Assembly: GCF_007750855.1 (NCBI RefSeq)
Contig: NZ_CP036291.1
Span: forward strand, 3,844,001 to 3,908,000
Origin: Pirellulimonas nuda
GTDB lineage: Bacteria; Planctomycetota; Planctomycetia; Pirellulales; Lacipirellulaceae
Reading direction: 5' to 3'
DNA: 64,000 bases
Part shown: in pieces, positions 9,801 to 17,841 of the stretch
Layout of the letters: each line of letters opens with the position of its first letter
Numbering within the stretch: position 1 is the first letter of the stretch
Made by a program: the position numbers and the translations under genes
The notes under the pieces: model-generated
Database searches by the model: none
The model's input: only the letters and a program-made list of their open reading frames with translations
Told to the model about the DNA's origin: nothing

Positions 9801-11297
9801 CTGTTCTGCCTGTTGGCGGCCGCCACGCTGGCGGCGCGTGGTCGTGCGGGCGGCGCCGCGTCTGGGCGATCTCTCGCGGCCCTCGGCGTTGGCGTGCTGG
9901 TGGCCCTGTCGGCCGGCCCGCTGCAGGCGGGGGTGACGAACGACCGCCTCCTGCTGTTCGGCGAAGGCGCGGCCGGCGCCGGCGGGGCGGTTCCCGAGAA
10001 TGGGGCCCCGGGCGTCGTTGTCGGCGCCAACGTCTCCAACCCGGCCGCGGGGGACACGGTCGACAACCAGGGCCCCAGCGGTGCGTACCTGGGACTCAAC
10101 CAGGACGGGTCGCCCCAGTACGTGAACGTCAACTCCGGGCCGCTCGCCAGGGGGGGAACCAGCCCGGGCGACGTCGGCATCCGTTTTGACGGCACGGACG
10201 ACAGGCTTACGGGGCTGCCCCTGAACCGGCCGGACGAGCTCGCCGACCTCGTGTTGCTCGCCAGCGGCTCCACCTACCCGATCAACTACGACGGGATCGC
10301 CGCGCGGGGCCTCCAGCTCTGGGTCTACCCCGACGCTTCGGCACTCGGTTCGGTCGGCGCCCCGACCAGCTTTCAAAGCGTGGTGTTCGATACGCTCCAG
10401 AGCGGCGGGCCGGCGATTACCGCAGAGGGAAAGTGGACGCAGACCAATGCCGGGCGGATCAACGGCTCGAACGCCATTCCAGCCACGGTCGCTGTCCCCG
10501 CGGGTAACACGTGGTACCACGTGATGCAACAAGTCTACGCGCACGGCGCAGCGGGGAGCCCCAAGGTCGTCCCTGGCAGCGGCGCCGCCCAAGCGTTCAC
10601 CAGCGTGCTCTACGTCGATGGCGTCGCGGTATCCGCCAACAACGGCAACATCGCCCTAGGGGGGACCAACAACTACACGACCGAGCTCGTGGTGGGCGCC
10701 TCGCAGGTGGCGAACGACGGCATCAACCCGCTCTACGGAAACTACTTCTCGGGGGCCGTCGACAACCTCAGCATGTATGTCTACGGCGACAACGAGACCG
10801 GAACGCCCGGCGTTCTTTCGGACGGCGAGGACTGGGGAGACTTCGACCTGTTCTCCGACAACGCCTGGATCGCCAACGCGATCGCCCAGATTCCCGGTGG
10901 TGAGCTCAAGCAGGGCGACGTCAACCGCGACGGCGACATCGACCAGCTCGACGTCGATAGCTTCGTGCTCGGCTGGGGCAGCGAGAACCACATTGCCGGC
11001 GCCACGAACACCCTGATCGTTGGCGACTGGAACACGTGGCTCGACGGCGACATGAATCACGACGGCGTCACCGACCTGTTCGACGCCTACATCCTCCATG
11101 AATCCTTGCGCACCACGCCGCTGGGTGGTCTTGACTTCGCGCTCCTGGTGAACCCGGTGCCGGAGCCGGCGTCGCTGGTTCTCATCGGCGTGGCCGTCAG
11201 CGGGGTGCTTGCCGTCTGCCGCACGAACCGAAGTACGGGCCAGGACGCCCGCGAGCAACGCGTCGCACAGCGTGGCTGCTGTGAAACGGGCTGCTGA
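6843..11297 (+). CDS. three PEP-CTERM proteins fused in one uninterrupted frame (1,484 residues)
   Basis: One open frame carries three full protein plans. Module 1 (residues 1-about 500) has a signal peptide, the paralogue domain starting V-I-A-D-A-A-A-D-Y-V, a second beta region, a dockerin-like repeat (D-F-D-G-D-I-D-T-D-D-W) and V-P-E-P at 475, then a hydrophobic helix and S-R-R-K. Module 2 starts at a GTG at 8394 (residue 518) with R-Q-R-R-R-L-L-A-A-R and a second signal peptide, the same paralogue domain, a dockerin repeat and V-P-E-P at 977. Module 3 (from about residue 1005) has another hydrophobic signal-like stretch, a LamG-like domain, dockerin repeats (D-V-N-R-D-G-D-I-D) and V-P-E-P at 1439. 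A normal PEP-CTERM protein stops a few residues after its arginine cluster, and here two such stops are missing. Module 2 has its own strong ribosome site; module 3 has none visible. It could be a real polyprotein, or neighbouring genes fused by stop loss. Confidence 0.8.
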   Translation: MNTFAVRVGLLVAMFCVQGVVSRTDAMVIADAAADYVAAAGGPTTALTTPPPGWSYLGADAANGGAEVTLTAGQVGNVDPAYQGFVGVSGFGTAAVYGTNTADPAEFEIFSNGDANGAVVGTDLLLHPGQAGNADQFVIARYTISAADVANSAGLTGVISGSFRELVVGGGAAAQSVSVEIFQNGASLFSALGGTTAQGTPGILEQSAGSFNLTGLTFAQNDTIDFVVGINGHFGADEAALRATISLVPENEVDVSASLEIDRDTGSIAIKTSVGVTPLNILGYKISSPSRSLDRGAWRSIAGNYDVGNPGPNQLDPNDAWTELTADPGDGSELSELETDGGDGAFLAASLDIDLGSGDGSTTFGPWLQNPVEDVRAELLLSGGAVLSIPVSFVGNNGAAFERSDLDFDGDIDTDDWMVYRDGLDTDLAGLLPALAYQAGDLDGDFDNDVEDFAIFKADFENANPGMTLASALAVPEPAGASCLLVGAAALLLLSRRKGDCDPCNQHDEVNLERSSAVRQRRRLLAARVLPSCLAAGIAIGAASSSSAQVIADAAADYVTAAGGPTGVLTTPPTGWSYLGATAANGGTEVALTAGQVGNVGAAYQGFVGVSTAGTAAVYGTNTAGSAEFEIFGNGEANGAVVGADLLLHPGQGGNADAFVIARYTISAADVLNAAAGSGAISGSFRDLIVGGGAAAQSISAAVYQNNTSLFSTAGGTVAQGTPGILTQAAGTFDLTGLTFAENDTIDFEVGINGHFGADETALRATITLGPPINVLKIVANPLTGALSLQNPNANVDYDIDFYTIKSDAMALSFDGWNSLQDQNRSGFPAGDGSGNGWEQSGGSDDGTLTEAYLTGSSTVEAGASIPLGLAFDPSVFGAANDGDLTFEYRLAGTGQVITGTVEYDSSVLPGDFNADGLVNAADYTVWRDNLGAADESSLNGAGSNSGGVDQADYALWKSSFGQPAASAVGSAATAAVPEPGAIALGLFCLLAAATLAARGRAGGAASGRSLAALGVGVLVALSAGPLQAGVTNDRLLLFGEGAAGAGGAVPENGAPGVVVGANVSNPAAGDTVDNQGPSGAYLGLNQDGSPQYVNVNSGPLARGGTSPGDVGIRFDGTDDRLTGLPLNRPDELADLVLLASGSTYPINYDGIAARGLQLWVYPDASALGSVGAPTSFQSVVFDTLQSGGPAITAEGKWTQTNAGRINGSNAIPATVAVPAGNTWYHVMQQVYAHGAAGSPKVVPGSGAAQAFTSVLYVDGVAVSANNGNIALGGTNNYTTELVVGASQVANDGINPLYGNYFSGAVDNLSMYVYGDNETGTPGVLSDGEDWGDFDLFSDNAWIANAIAQIPGGELKQGDVNRDGDIDQLDVDSFVLGWGSENHIAGATNTLIVGDWNTWLDGDMNHDGVTDLFDAYILHESLRTTPLGGLDFALLVNPVPEPASLVLIGVAVSGVLAVCRTNRSTGQDAREQRVAQRGCCETGC
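8380..8396 (+). promoter_or_regulatory. internal Shine-Dalgarno and GTG start inside the fused frame
   Basis: AGAGGAG at 8380-8386 lies seven bases before GTG at 8394. The codon is in frame with the upstream module and begins a basic, signal-peptide-like sequence. Spacing and strength are those of a genuine initiation site, so the second PEP-CTERM module is probably also made as a separate protein. Confidence 0.65.
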
Positions 11298-11441
11298 AGC
11301 AGCCGCTCGTTTGCGTGTGTGACGACCGGCGACCGCTTGCCGCGCCGGCGGCTCCCCCCGCGTCCGCCGCCCGTCCGAAGCCGGCCACCCAAGCCGGCGC
11401 CATCCATGCAACGCACGACCCTGCCATCGGACCAAACGAGA

Positions 11442-12173
11442 ATGAAGGCCTACCACGCAATCCTGGTGTTTGTCGGCGTCCTTGGCTCAGCAAGCGCGCT
11501 GCGGGCCACGGACCTGATGGAGGCGCCCGGCGTCGATAGTTTCTCCAGCGACTACCAGAACCCAACCCTGTTCGCCCTTGCCCCGGGCAGCAATTTCGTG
11601 TCGGGCCAGGTCGGACGGATCGTCGATGAGTTCACCGACTCGGGCGCCCTGCTGGAGAACGGCGCCGACGCGGGCACCGATGGCGACTACTTCAGGTTGA
11701 TCGTGCCCGGCGGCTACAGGCTCGAGCAGATCTTCGTCAATCGATACAACGACTTCGGCCGTGGCTTCGCGGCCTACGCGCCGGGCGACGCCTTCGCTCC
11801 CCCCGTCGACCTGGGCGGCGGCAACGTGTTCTACCCGTTCGCGGACGCCGCTCTGTTCGACGGCGCCACCGACTTCGAGCCCCTGCCCCCCAACCCGTTG
11901 TTCCGAGGGGGTCACCTCCCGGTCGACCCCGGGGACGGCGGGTTCAACGTCGACTTCCTCCCCGCCGGTTCCTACGCGTTGTTGATTCAAGAGAACCAGA
12001 TCTCGACGGTGGACTACGAGTTGCATTTTGTCGTAACCGCGGTTCCAGAGCCGGCCTCGGCCCCTCTTGCGCTGCTGCTCTTGCTCGGCGCGTGCGCGCG
12101 ACGCAGGCGGAGCGCCCGGCAAACGCGTCAAGCAGCAAGCGCCGAGCCTGCGGCGCGGCACTCACTTTCATAG
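11442..12173 (+). CDS. PEP-CTERM protein with pre-peptidase-like beta domain
   Basis: A 243-residue exported protein. ATG 11442 gives M-K-A-Y-H-A-I-L-V-F and a signal peptide ending S-A-L-R-A-T; an in-frame ATG at 11406 would add a 12-residue polar leader. The mature part has Y-F-R-L-I-V-P-G-G-Y, F-L-P-A-G-S-Y-A-L-L-I-Q-E and Y-E-L-H-F-V-V, a pattern resembling bacterial pre-peptidase C-terminal beta domains. It ends V-P-E-P-A-S-A, a leucine-rich helix and R-R-R-R-S, followed by an unusually long basic, alanine-rich tail of about 25 residues. It starts 144 bases after the fused frame and is followed after 13 bases by the next gene, so the two are probably co-transcribed. Confidence 0.75.
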   Translation: MKAYHAILVFVGVLGSASALRATDLMEAPGVDSFSSDYQNPTLFALAPGSNFVSGQVGRIVDEFTDSGALLENGADAGTDGDYFRLIVPGGYRLEQIFVNRYNDFGRGFAAYAPGDAFAPPVDLGGGNVFYPFADAALFDGATDFEPLPPNPLFRGGHLPVDPGDGGFNVDFLPAGSYALLIQENQISTVDYELHFVVTAVPEPASAPLALLLLLGACARRRRSARQTRQAASAEPAARHSLS

Positions 12174-12186
12174 CAGCAGGTACACG

Positions 12187-14001
12187 ATGGCACTGCCCCT
12201 ACTAGCCCCAGCCGCGATCCCCGACCGCCGGTCCAGGCGCTGCCTGCCGCCGCTGCTCTGCATCGCCGCTGTGTTGTCGCCCGGATACTGCAGCGCCCAG
12301 ACGCTGGTCAACGACTTGAACGGCACGCTCTCGCTGGGGGGCGCCATTTCGAGCGGCGTCTCGGGCATCGTCGGCCAGATCGCGTTCGCGCCGGGGGACG
12401 CCTCCCACGTCTACGTCGGCACGTTCGGAGGCGGCATCACCCGGTTTGACTACAACCCCGCCTCGCCAACGTTCCTGTCCAACCCGCTCACCGCGGCGCC
12501 AACCGCCACGACCTCTTCTGGCGGCGTGATTGGCACCGGGGGGACCAACGGCAACGGTGGGTTCAACGGGACCTTGGGGCTAGCCTTCCACCAGGACCCG
12601 GTGCTGGGGACCGTCATGTACCTGGCCCCGGCCGTGCGGTTCAAGGCTTCCGACATGGAGCCCCTGCTGCAGCCGATCGTCCGTCTGAACGACGCCGACG
12701 GCGATGGCGTCTTCGGCAACGGCGCCGACCTGAACCAGACCATCGTGTCGGACATCGCCGTGACGAGCGTCCACCAGGTCAATCAGCTCCAGGTCCGCGG
12801 CAATACGCTCTACGTAAACATCGGCGTGCGCACGCAGAACGGGGGCCAGACCGCCGCGCAGAACATGGCGATCGGCGGCACCGGCGTCGATCAAAGCAAC
12901 CCTGGAGAGACCGCTTACACGGGAACGCTCAGCTTCATCGAAGACCTCACGGCCCTCTCGTCGGACACAACCACCACCAACATCTCCGGTTTTACTATTG
13001 TGGACGTCACGGGCGACGGCGTCGTCAACGACCTCGACGTGCGGGCCGACGTCCAGCCCTTTACGAGCACCGACCCAAGCAAGCTGCGCGTCTTCTCGAC
13101 CGGGTTTCGCAACAACTACGGCCTGGGGATCGATGACTCGGGCGAGATCTGGGTCAGCTACAACCAGAATGAGAACCCAACCCTGCCGGATGAGCTCCAT
13201 CGCAGCGTAACGTTCCAGTCGGACCACGGCTTCTTCAAGGGGAACAATATCGTGGGGGACTGGAAGGTCTCTGGCGATGAGCACCCTTCGCTGCAGATGG
13301 ACGCGTCGCAACTCGCGATCGACGCGGGATACTTCAACCCCGCGAACAGCGCTACCGCCTTCCAGACGGTGGGGAACCACGTCGCGGCGGGGGGCCTCGA
13401 TTTCTTCCGGGGCGACGTCGCGGACCCCGACCTGGCGGGCGACGTGCTGATGGCCCGCAACTCCGGGAGCGGGCGAGACGTCTTGTACATCGACCGCGAA
13501 ACCGGGGCCACCACCGTGGTGCTCGAGGGCCTGACCGCGGCGTTGGAGGTCGCTCGGGACCCCTTCGGCAACTTCCTCGCCGGCGGCAATGGAGTCATCT
13601 CCTTGCTGCTGGTCGACTCGGGCAGCGTCTTTGGCGACCTCGACGGCGACCAGCAGGTGCTGGCTTCGGACTGGATGATCTTCCGCACCTACCTGGATAC
13701 GGACGTTTCGCTGCTCACCCTGGAGCAGGCCGCGCTGCGTGGCGACCTCGACGCGGACCTCGATATCGATGTTCACGACTTCGCGCTGTTCAAGACGGCC
13801 TTCGAACAAGCCAACGGGCCCGGCAGCTTCGCATCGCTTGGCGTGCCCGAGCCCAACAGCCTTGGCCTAGCGCTGCTGTCGCTGACCGGGATCATGCTTC
13901 GCAAGACGCGTCGCGGCGCCCGCGAGCGCCGTCGCGCGGCCAGCATGCAGCCCCCACCCCCTGCCCCGCGCCGTTCTGCCCCTACGCCGCTTTCGCCTTG
14001 A
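12187..14001 (+). CDS. secreted beta-propeller protein (sorbosone-dehydrogenase-like) with dockerin and PEP-CTERM
   Basis: A 604-residue protein. The signal peptide reads L-L-C-I-A-A-V-L-S-P-G-Y-C-S-A. The body carries propeller-like repeats with G-Q-I-A-F-A-P-G, L-G-L-A-F-H-Q-D-P and the motif F-R-N-N-Y-G-L-G-I-D-D-S-G-E-I-W-V, which recalls the glucose/sorbosone dehydrogenase propeller (R-N-P-x-G-x-x-x-D-x-x-G-x-L-W). I cannot confirm a bound quinone cofactor or catalytic residues, so an enzymatic role is uncertain. Two dockerin-like repeats follow (D-L-D-G-D-Q-Q-V-L and D-L-D-A-D-L-D-I-D), then V-P-E-P-N-S-L, a helix and R-K-T-R-R, plus a proline-rich tail. The start at 12187 lies 13 bases after the previous stop. 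Confidence 0.7.
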   Translation: MALPLLAPAAIPDRRSRRCLPPLLCIAAVLSPGYCSAQTLVNDLNGTLSLGGAISSGVSGIVGQIAFAPGDASHVYVGTFGGGITRFDYNPASPTFLSNPLTAAPTATTSSGGVIGTGGTNGNGGFNGTLGLAFHQDPVLGTVMYLAPAVRFKASDMEPLLQPIVRLNDADGDGVFGNGADLNQTIVSDIAVTSVHQVNQLQVRGNTLYVNIGVRTQNGGQTAAQNMAIGGTGVDQSNPGETAYTGTLSFIEDLTALSSDTTTTNISGFTIVDVTGDGVVNDLDVRADVQPFTSTDPSKLRVFSTGFRNNYGLGIDDSGEIWVSYNQNENPTLPDELHRSVTFQSDHGFFKGNNIVGDWKVSGDEHPSLQMDASQLAIDAGYFNPANSATAFQTVGNHVAAGGLDFFRGDVADPDLAGDVLMARNSGSGRDVLYIDRETGATTVVLEGLTAALEVARDPFGNFLAGGNGVISLLLVDSGSVFGDLDGDQQVLASDWMIFRTYLDTDVSLLTLEQAALRGDLDADLDIDVHDFALFKTAFEQANGPGSFASLGVPEPNSLGLALLSLTGIMLRKTRRGARERRRAASMQPPPPAPRRSAPTPLSP

Positions 14002-14031
14002 GTCTGCTTCCTTTGAATCTGTGGTCTCTCA

Positions 14032-15723
14032 ATGAAATGTGAAAGAACAATGATGCCCCGCGATCGACGCCGCTTCCCGATGGTCCTCACGCTTGCGCTG
14101 CTTGCCCAGGGGTTCGCCCCCGCCGCGATGGCGGCCGAACAGCCCGGCGGAGCCATTACCTTCGGGTCACTGCTGCAAGAAATGGTCAGCCGCGACGAGG
14201 TGGCGCGGTTCCCCCGGCACGATTTTCGGTTGAAGCAAGACAGCAGCTACAACCGCGTCTCGACCAAGCCGGAGCCCCCAAGAAACGAGCCGAAGGGCTG
14301 GTTCGCCAACCACGACTTCAACTCCAGCGACAGGGACAAGAACTTCATTCGGATCGAAGAGAATGGAGGCAGGAAAGAGTGGGTGTTGATGGAGGACACG
14401 GGGCCAGGGGCGATCGTACGGACCTGGATGCCCTGGAAGGGGCAAAGCAAGCCCACCAGCTCGACCATCATCCGCTTCTACCTCGACGGCCAGGACGAGC
14501 CGGCCATCGAAGGAAACGAGTTTGAGCTCTTCCAGGGCGCCGGCATCGCGCCGTTCCCGCTCGCCCACCAATCGCTCCGGTCGGCGGTGTCGTTTCTGCC
14601 CATCCCCTACGCCAAGGGCTGCAAGGTAACCGTTTCGGAGCGCCCGTTCTTCTACCAGTTCACCTACCGCAAGTATCAAGAGGGCGCGCCGGTCACGACC
14701 TTCCGCATGGAAGACCTGGCGGCCAACGCCACTCTGATCCGCGACACCTGCGCCACGCTGCTCGCCCCGACCACCAGCGCTGCGTCCCCGGCCGAGCCGA
14801 AGCTGGCCGGCAAGCTCGAGTCTGGCCAAGAGATGTCCCTCAAACTGACCGAAGGAACGGCCGCGGTGCGCGGGTTGTCGGTCTGGCTCGGCGGCTACGA
14901 CGACCCGAACGTGACGCGGTCGGTCGTCCTGAAGATGGAGTTCGACGGCAAGCAAACGGTGTGGTGCCCGCTGAGCGAGTTCTTCGGCACGGGGGTCGGC
15001 CTGAACCCGTTCCAGGGGTGGTACCGCACCGTCGCCAACGACGGCACGATGTCGAGCCGGTGGGTGATGCCGTACCGCGAATCGGGCGCTATTTCAATCG
15101 TCAACCTGGGCGCAGAACCGGTCGAGTTCGAGCTGAAGGCCTCGATCGGCGATTGGCAATGGGACGACCGGTCCCTGTACTTCCACGCCGCGTGGCGTGG
15201 GCAGTACCCGGTGCCGACCCGCCCCTTCTCGGACTGGAACTACGTGACGCTCAAGGGACGCGGCGTCTTCGTCGGCGACACGCTGACGGTGCTCAATCCG
15301 GTCGAGACTTGGTGGGGGGAGGGTGACGAAAGGATTTTCGTCGACGGCGAGGGCTTCCCGTCCATCTTTGGGACGGGCACCGAAGACTACTACGCCTATT
15401 CCTGGGGGGGGCGCAGCACCGACTTCTACGAGCACCCCTTCCACGCTCAGCCGCGGTGCAACGTGTACAACAAGCTGAACCGAAAATCGACGGACGAGCG
15501 CAATACGCAGGGGTTCAGCACCGAGACCCGCACGCGCGCCCTGGACACGATGCCGTTTGACGAATCGCTGCAACTCGACATGGAAGTCTGGTCGGGGACA
15601 GACTGCAACATGGGGTACGCCGCAGGGACGTATTGGTACGGCGACGCGCAGACCGTCTCCAACCAAGAGCCCGATCCGGACGGCGCCTTGGCGGTCCCGC
15701 CGCTGCCAGAGGAGATGCGCTGA
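14032..15723 (+). CDS. GH172 (DUF2961) glycoside hydrolase
   Basis: A 563-residue exported protein with the signal peptide V-L-T-L-A-L-L-A-Q-G-F-A-P-A-A-M-A-A. It has the whole DUF2961 plan: S-Y-N-R near the start, E-W-V-L-M-E-D-T-G-P-G-A-I-V-R-T-W, I-R-F-Y-L-D-G, I-P-Y-A-K-G-C-K-V-T, then W-W-G-E-G-D-E and F-G-T-G-T-E-D-Y-Y. In the characterised GH172 alpha-fructofuranosidase the catalytic glutamates are, from memory, E270 and E291. Here the corresponding residues are E430 and E451, with the same spacing of 21. Known members act on difructose anhydrides or arabinofuranosides, so a furanoside substrate is likely but unproven. It has no PEP-CTERM. A second GH172 gene follows on the same strand. 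Confidence 0.9.
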   Translation: MKCERTMMPRDRRRFPMVLTLALLAQGFAPAAMAAEQPGGAITFGSLLQEMVSRDEVARFPRHDFRLKQDSSYNRVSTKPEPPRNEPKGWFANHDFNSSDRDKNFIRIEENGGRKEWVLMEDTGPGAIVRTWMPWKGQSKPTSSTIIRFYLDGQDEPAIEGNEFELFQGAGIAPFPLAHQSLRSAVSFLPIPYAKGCKVTVSERPFFYQFTYRKYQEGAPVTTFRMEDLAANATLIRDTCATLLAPTTSAASPAEPKLAGKLESGQEMSLKLTEGTAAVRGLSVWLGGYDDPNVTRSVVLKMEFDGKQTVWCPLSEFFGTGVGLNPFQGWYRTVANDGTMSSRWVMPYRESGAISIVNLGAEPVEFELKASIGDWQWDDRSLYFHAAWRGQYPVPTRPFSDWNYVTLKGRGVFVGDTLTVLNPVETWWGEGDERIFVDGEGFPSIFGTGTEDYYAYSWGGRSTDFYEHPFHAQPRCNVYNKLNRKSTDERNTQGFSTETRTRALDTMPFDESLQLDMEVWSGTDCNMGYAAGTYWYGDAQTVSNQEPDPDGALAVPPLPEEMR

Positions 15724-15788
15724 ACCGATGCGCAGGCGACAAGCGAGTTTACGACCGAGATACGAAACAGGGATAGACGACCGCAACC

Positions 15789-17786
15789 ATGTTCAGATTC
15801 CATGAGACGGCCACGCGCATCCAGCGCGTAGGCAAATGCGTCGTGCTCGCCGCCCTCCTGGCGGCGGCGACGGACAACATGACCCTCGCCCAAACGGTCA
15901 CGTTTGATTCGCTTCTCGACGACATGCTCGACCGCGATGCGTTGGCGGTGCATCCCAATGCGAACGCCAGTTTTACTCTCAAGCAGCGCAGCAGCTACGA
16001 CCGCGGGTCCGTGGCGCCAGACCAGGCAGGGTGGTTCGCGAACAGCGACTGGTCGAACTACATCCGATCGGAGGTCAACCAGGGGAGGACCGAGTGGGTG
16101 CTACTGGATGAAACGGGCCCCGGCGCGGTCACACGGATCTGGGTCGGCGGACGACCCGAGCAAGCCGCCACGCTCCGGTTCTACCTCGACGGCAGCAGCA
16201 CCCCTTTCTGGTCGGGCACGGCAGAAGACTTGGTCGGCAAGAACTCGGCCATGGGCGCCTACCTGTCTTGGCGATCGGTAGACGCGGACCTCACCCCCGC
16301 GGGCAACTCGCCGGGGCAAAACCTTTACGCGCCGATCCCCTACTCCAGCGGCCTGAAGATCACGTTCGACCACACGCCCGGCGGCACCTCGAACGGCCTG
16401 TGGTACAACATCAACTACCGCACCTACGAGCCCGGCGCCGCCGTCACCAGTTTCGACCCCAGCGAACCCACCGAAGCCGCCACCGCGGCCAAGCTGGCGG
16501 CCGTAAACTCACAACTGATGAGCCCGGACACGGCGCCGCGCGGCGCCGGACTCCAGCAGCACAGCACAACGGGCGCCCTGGGCAATGGCCAGGCCCTGAG
16601 CCAGGCCCTGACGGGCGCCAGCGCCGTCAAGCGGCTGAAACTCAACCTGCAAGCGGCCGACATGGCGGCCGCGATCAAAGACACGGAGCTGCAAATCTCG
16701 TTCGACGGCCGGACGACCGTGCGGGTCCCGGTCGGGCAGTTCTTCGGCTCGGGAACCAATCAGATCAACGAGGTTCAGGACTGGTACCGCACCGTCAACC
16801 CAACCTCCGGCGACATGACCTCCTACTGGACGATGCCTTTCCAAAACGCGGCAGACATCCGCGTGGTGAACAATGGCAGCCAGAACGTCACGGTGGGACT
16901 GGAGGTCGAGACCGGCGATTGGAACTGGACGGACGATTCCATGTACTTCCACTCCAACTATCGGAAGACAGACAGCCCCCTCGTTGGCGGCAACCACGAG
17001 GACTGGAACTTTGTATCGATCCTTGGTGAAGGCGTCTATGTGGGAGACACCTTCCAGATCACGACCGGCGAAGACAATAGTCCTGTTTGGTGGGGCGAAG
17101 GCGACGAGAAGATCTACGTCGATGGAGAGGCCTTTCCTTCGCACTTCGGCACCGGCACCGAAGACTACTACGGTTACGCCTGGGGAGGCAGGCACCCCGA
17201 GACCTTCAACCACGCCTTTGTTACTCAACCCGAGAGCGGGGCGAACAGAGCCGTTGGCACAACCGTCAATGGCCGCGTCCGCGCACTGGACACCATCCCC
17301 TTCGACGAGAGCCTGCACTTCGACATGGAGTTTTGGAGCAACGCCGGCGGAGACTACGACCTGTCGGTCGCCACCATGTGGTACGGCAAGCCGGGCGCGT
17401 TTGCTGTCGGCTATGAGAAGTTGGGCGACCTCAACTTCAACGGGACGCTTGACGTGCAAGACTGGGTCCTGTTCCGCAACGGCTTTGACACCGACCTAGC
17501 GGGATTGACCAAGGGCGACGCCTACCTTCGGGGCGACCTCGATCTTGACGGCGACGCCGACGTCGATGACTTCTCTCTGTTCAAACAAGCCTACGAGGCG
17601 GAAAACGGCGCGGGCTCCCTCGCCGCCGTCTGGGTGCCAGAACCGGGAGCGCTCCAATTGGCGGCGTTTGCGTCGCTGTCCCTGGCGATGAAGCACCTGG
17701 GCCGTGGCTCGCACCTCCACTCCAAGGACGTAAACAGTAATGACCGTCCGGCGCGTCTGGCCGTCCCGACTCCTGATCCCTACTAG
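15789..17786 (+). CDS. GH172 (DUF2961) glycoside hydrolase with dockerin and PEP-CTERM
   Basis: A 665-residue paralogue of the preceding gene. The signal peptide is followed by [41 protein letters not shown] (E437) and F-G-T-G-T-E-D-Y-Y (E458). The 21-residue spacing of the candidate catalytic pair matches the first copy. Unlike that copy it continues into two dockerin-like repeats (D-L-N-F-N-G-T-L-D and D-L-D-G-D-A-D-V-D), then V-P-E-P-G-A-L, a weak hydrophobic helix and a long polar tail (residues about 640-665) that is atypical for an exosortase substrate. One enzyme would be free and the other surface-sorted. The start at 15789 lies 65 bases after the previous stop. Confidence 0.88.
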   Translation: MFRFHETATRIQRVGKCVVLAALLAAATDNMTLAQTVTFDSLLDDMLDRDALAVHPNANASFTLKQRSSYDRGSVAPDQAGWFANSDWSNYIRSEVNQGRTEWVLLDETGPGAVTRIWVGGRPEQAATLRFYLDGSSTPFWSGTAEDLVGKNSAMGAYLSWRSVDADLTPAGNSPGQNLYAPIPYSSGLKITFDHTPGGTSNGLWYNINYRTYEPGAAVTSFDPSEPTEAATAAKLAAVNSQLMSPDTAPRGAGLQQHSTTGALGNGQALSQALTGASAVKRLKLNLQAADMAAAIKDTELQISFDGRTTVRVPVGQFFGSGTNQINEVQDWYRTVNPTSGDMTSYWTMPFQNAADIRVVNNGSQNVTVGLEVETGDWNWTDDSMYFHSNYRKTDSPLVGGNHEDWNFVSILGEGVYVGDTFQITTGEDNSPVWWGEGDEKIYVDGEAFPSHFGTGTEDYYGYAWGGRHPETFNHAFVTQPESGANRAVGTTVNGRVRALDTIPFDESLHFDMEFWSNAGGDYDLSVATMWYGKPGAFAVGYEKLGDLNFNGTLDVQDWVLFRNGFDTDLAGLTKGDAYLRGDLDLDGDADVDDFSLFKQAYEAENGAGSLAAVWVPEPGALQLAAFASLSLAMKHLGRGSHLHSKDVNSNDRPARLAVPTPDPY

Positions 17787-17841
17787 CAACGAATCCAAGC
17801 CCAACACGGTTTCTCTGTTCCTTCGTTCAATGGAGCTTACT

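Noticed and set aside
12580-13809. Long minus-strand open frame opposite the beta-propeller gene
   Set aside because: It is antisense to a gene with clear motifs and has no family resemblance, only high-GC open-frame bias. The similar frame at 16509-17459 was rejected for the same reason.
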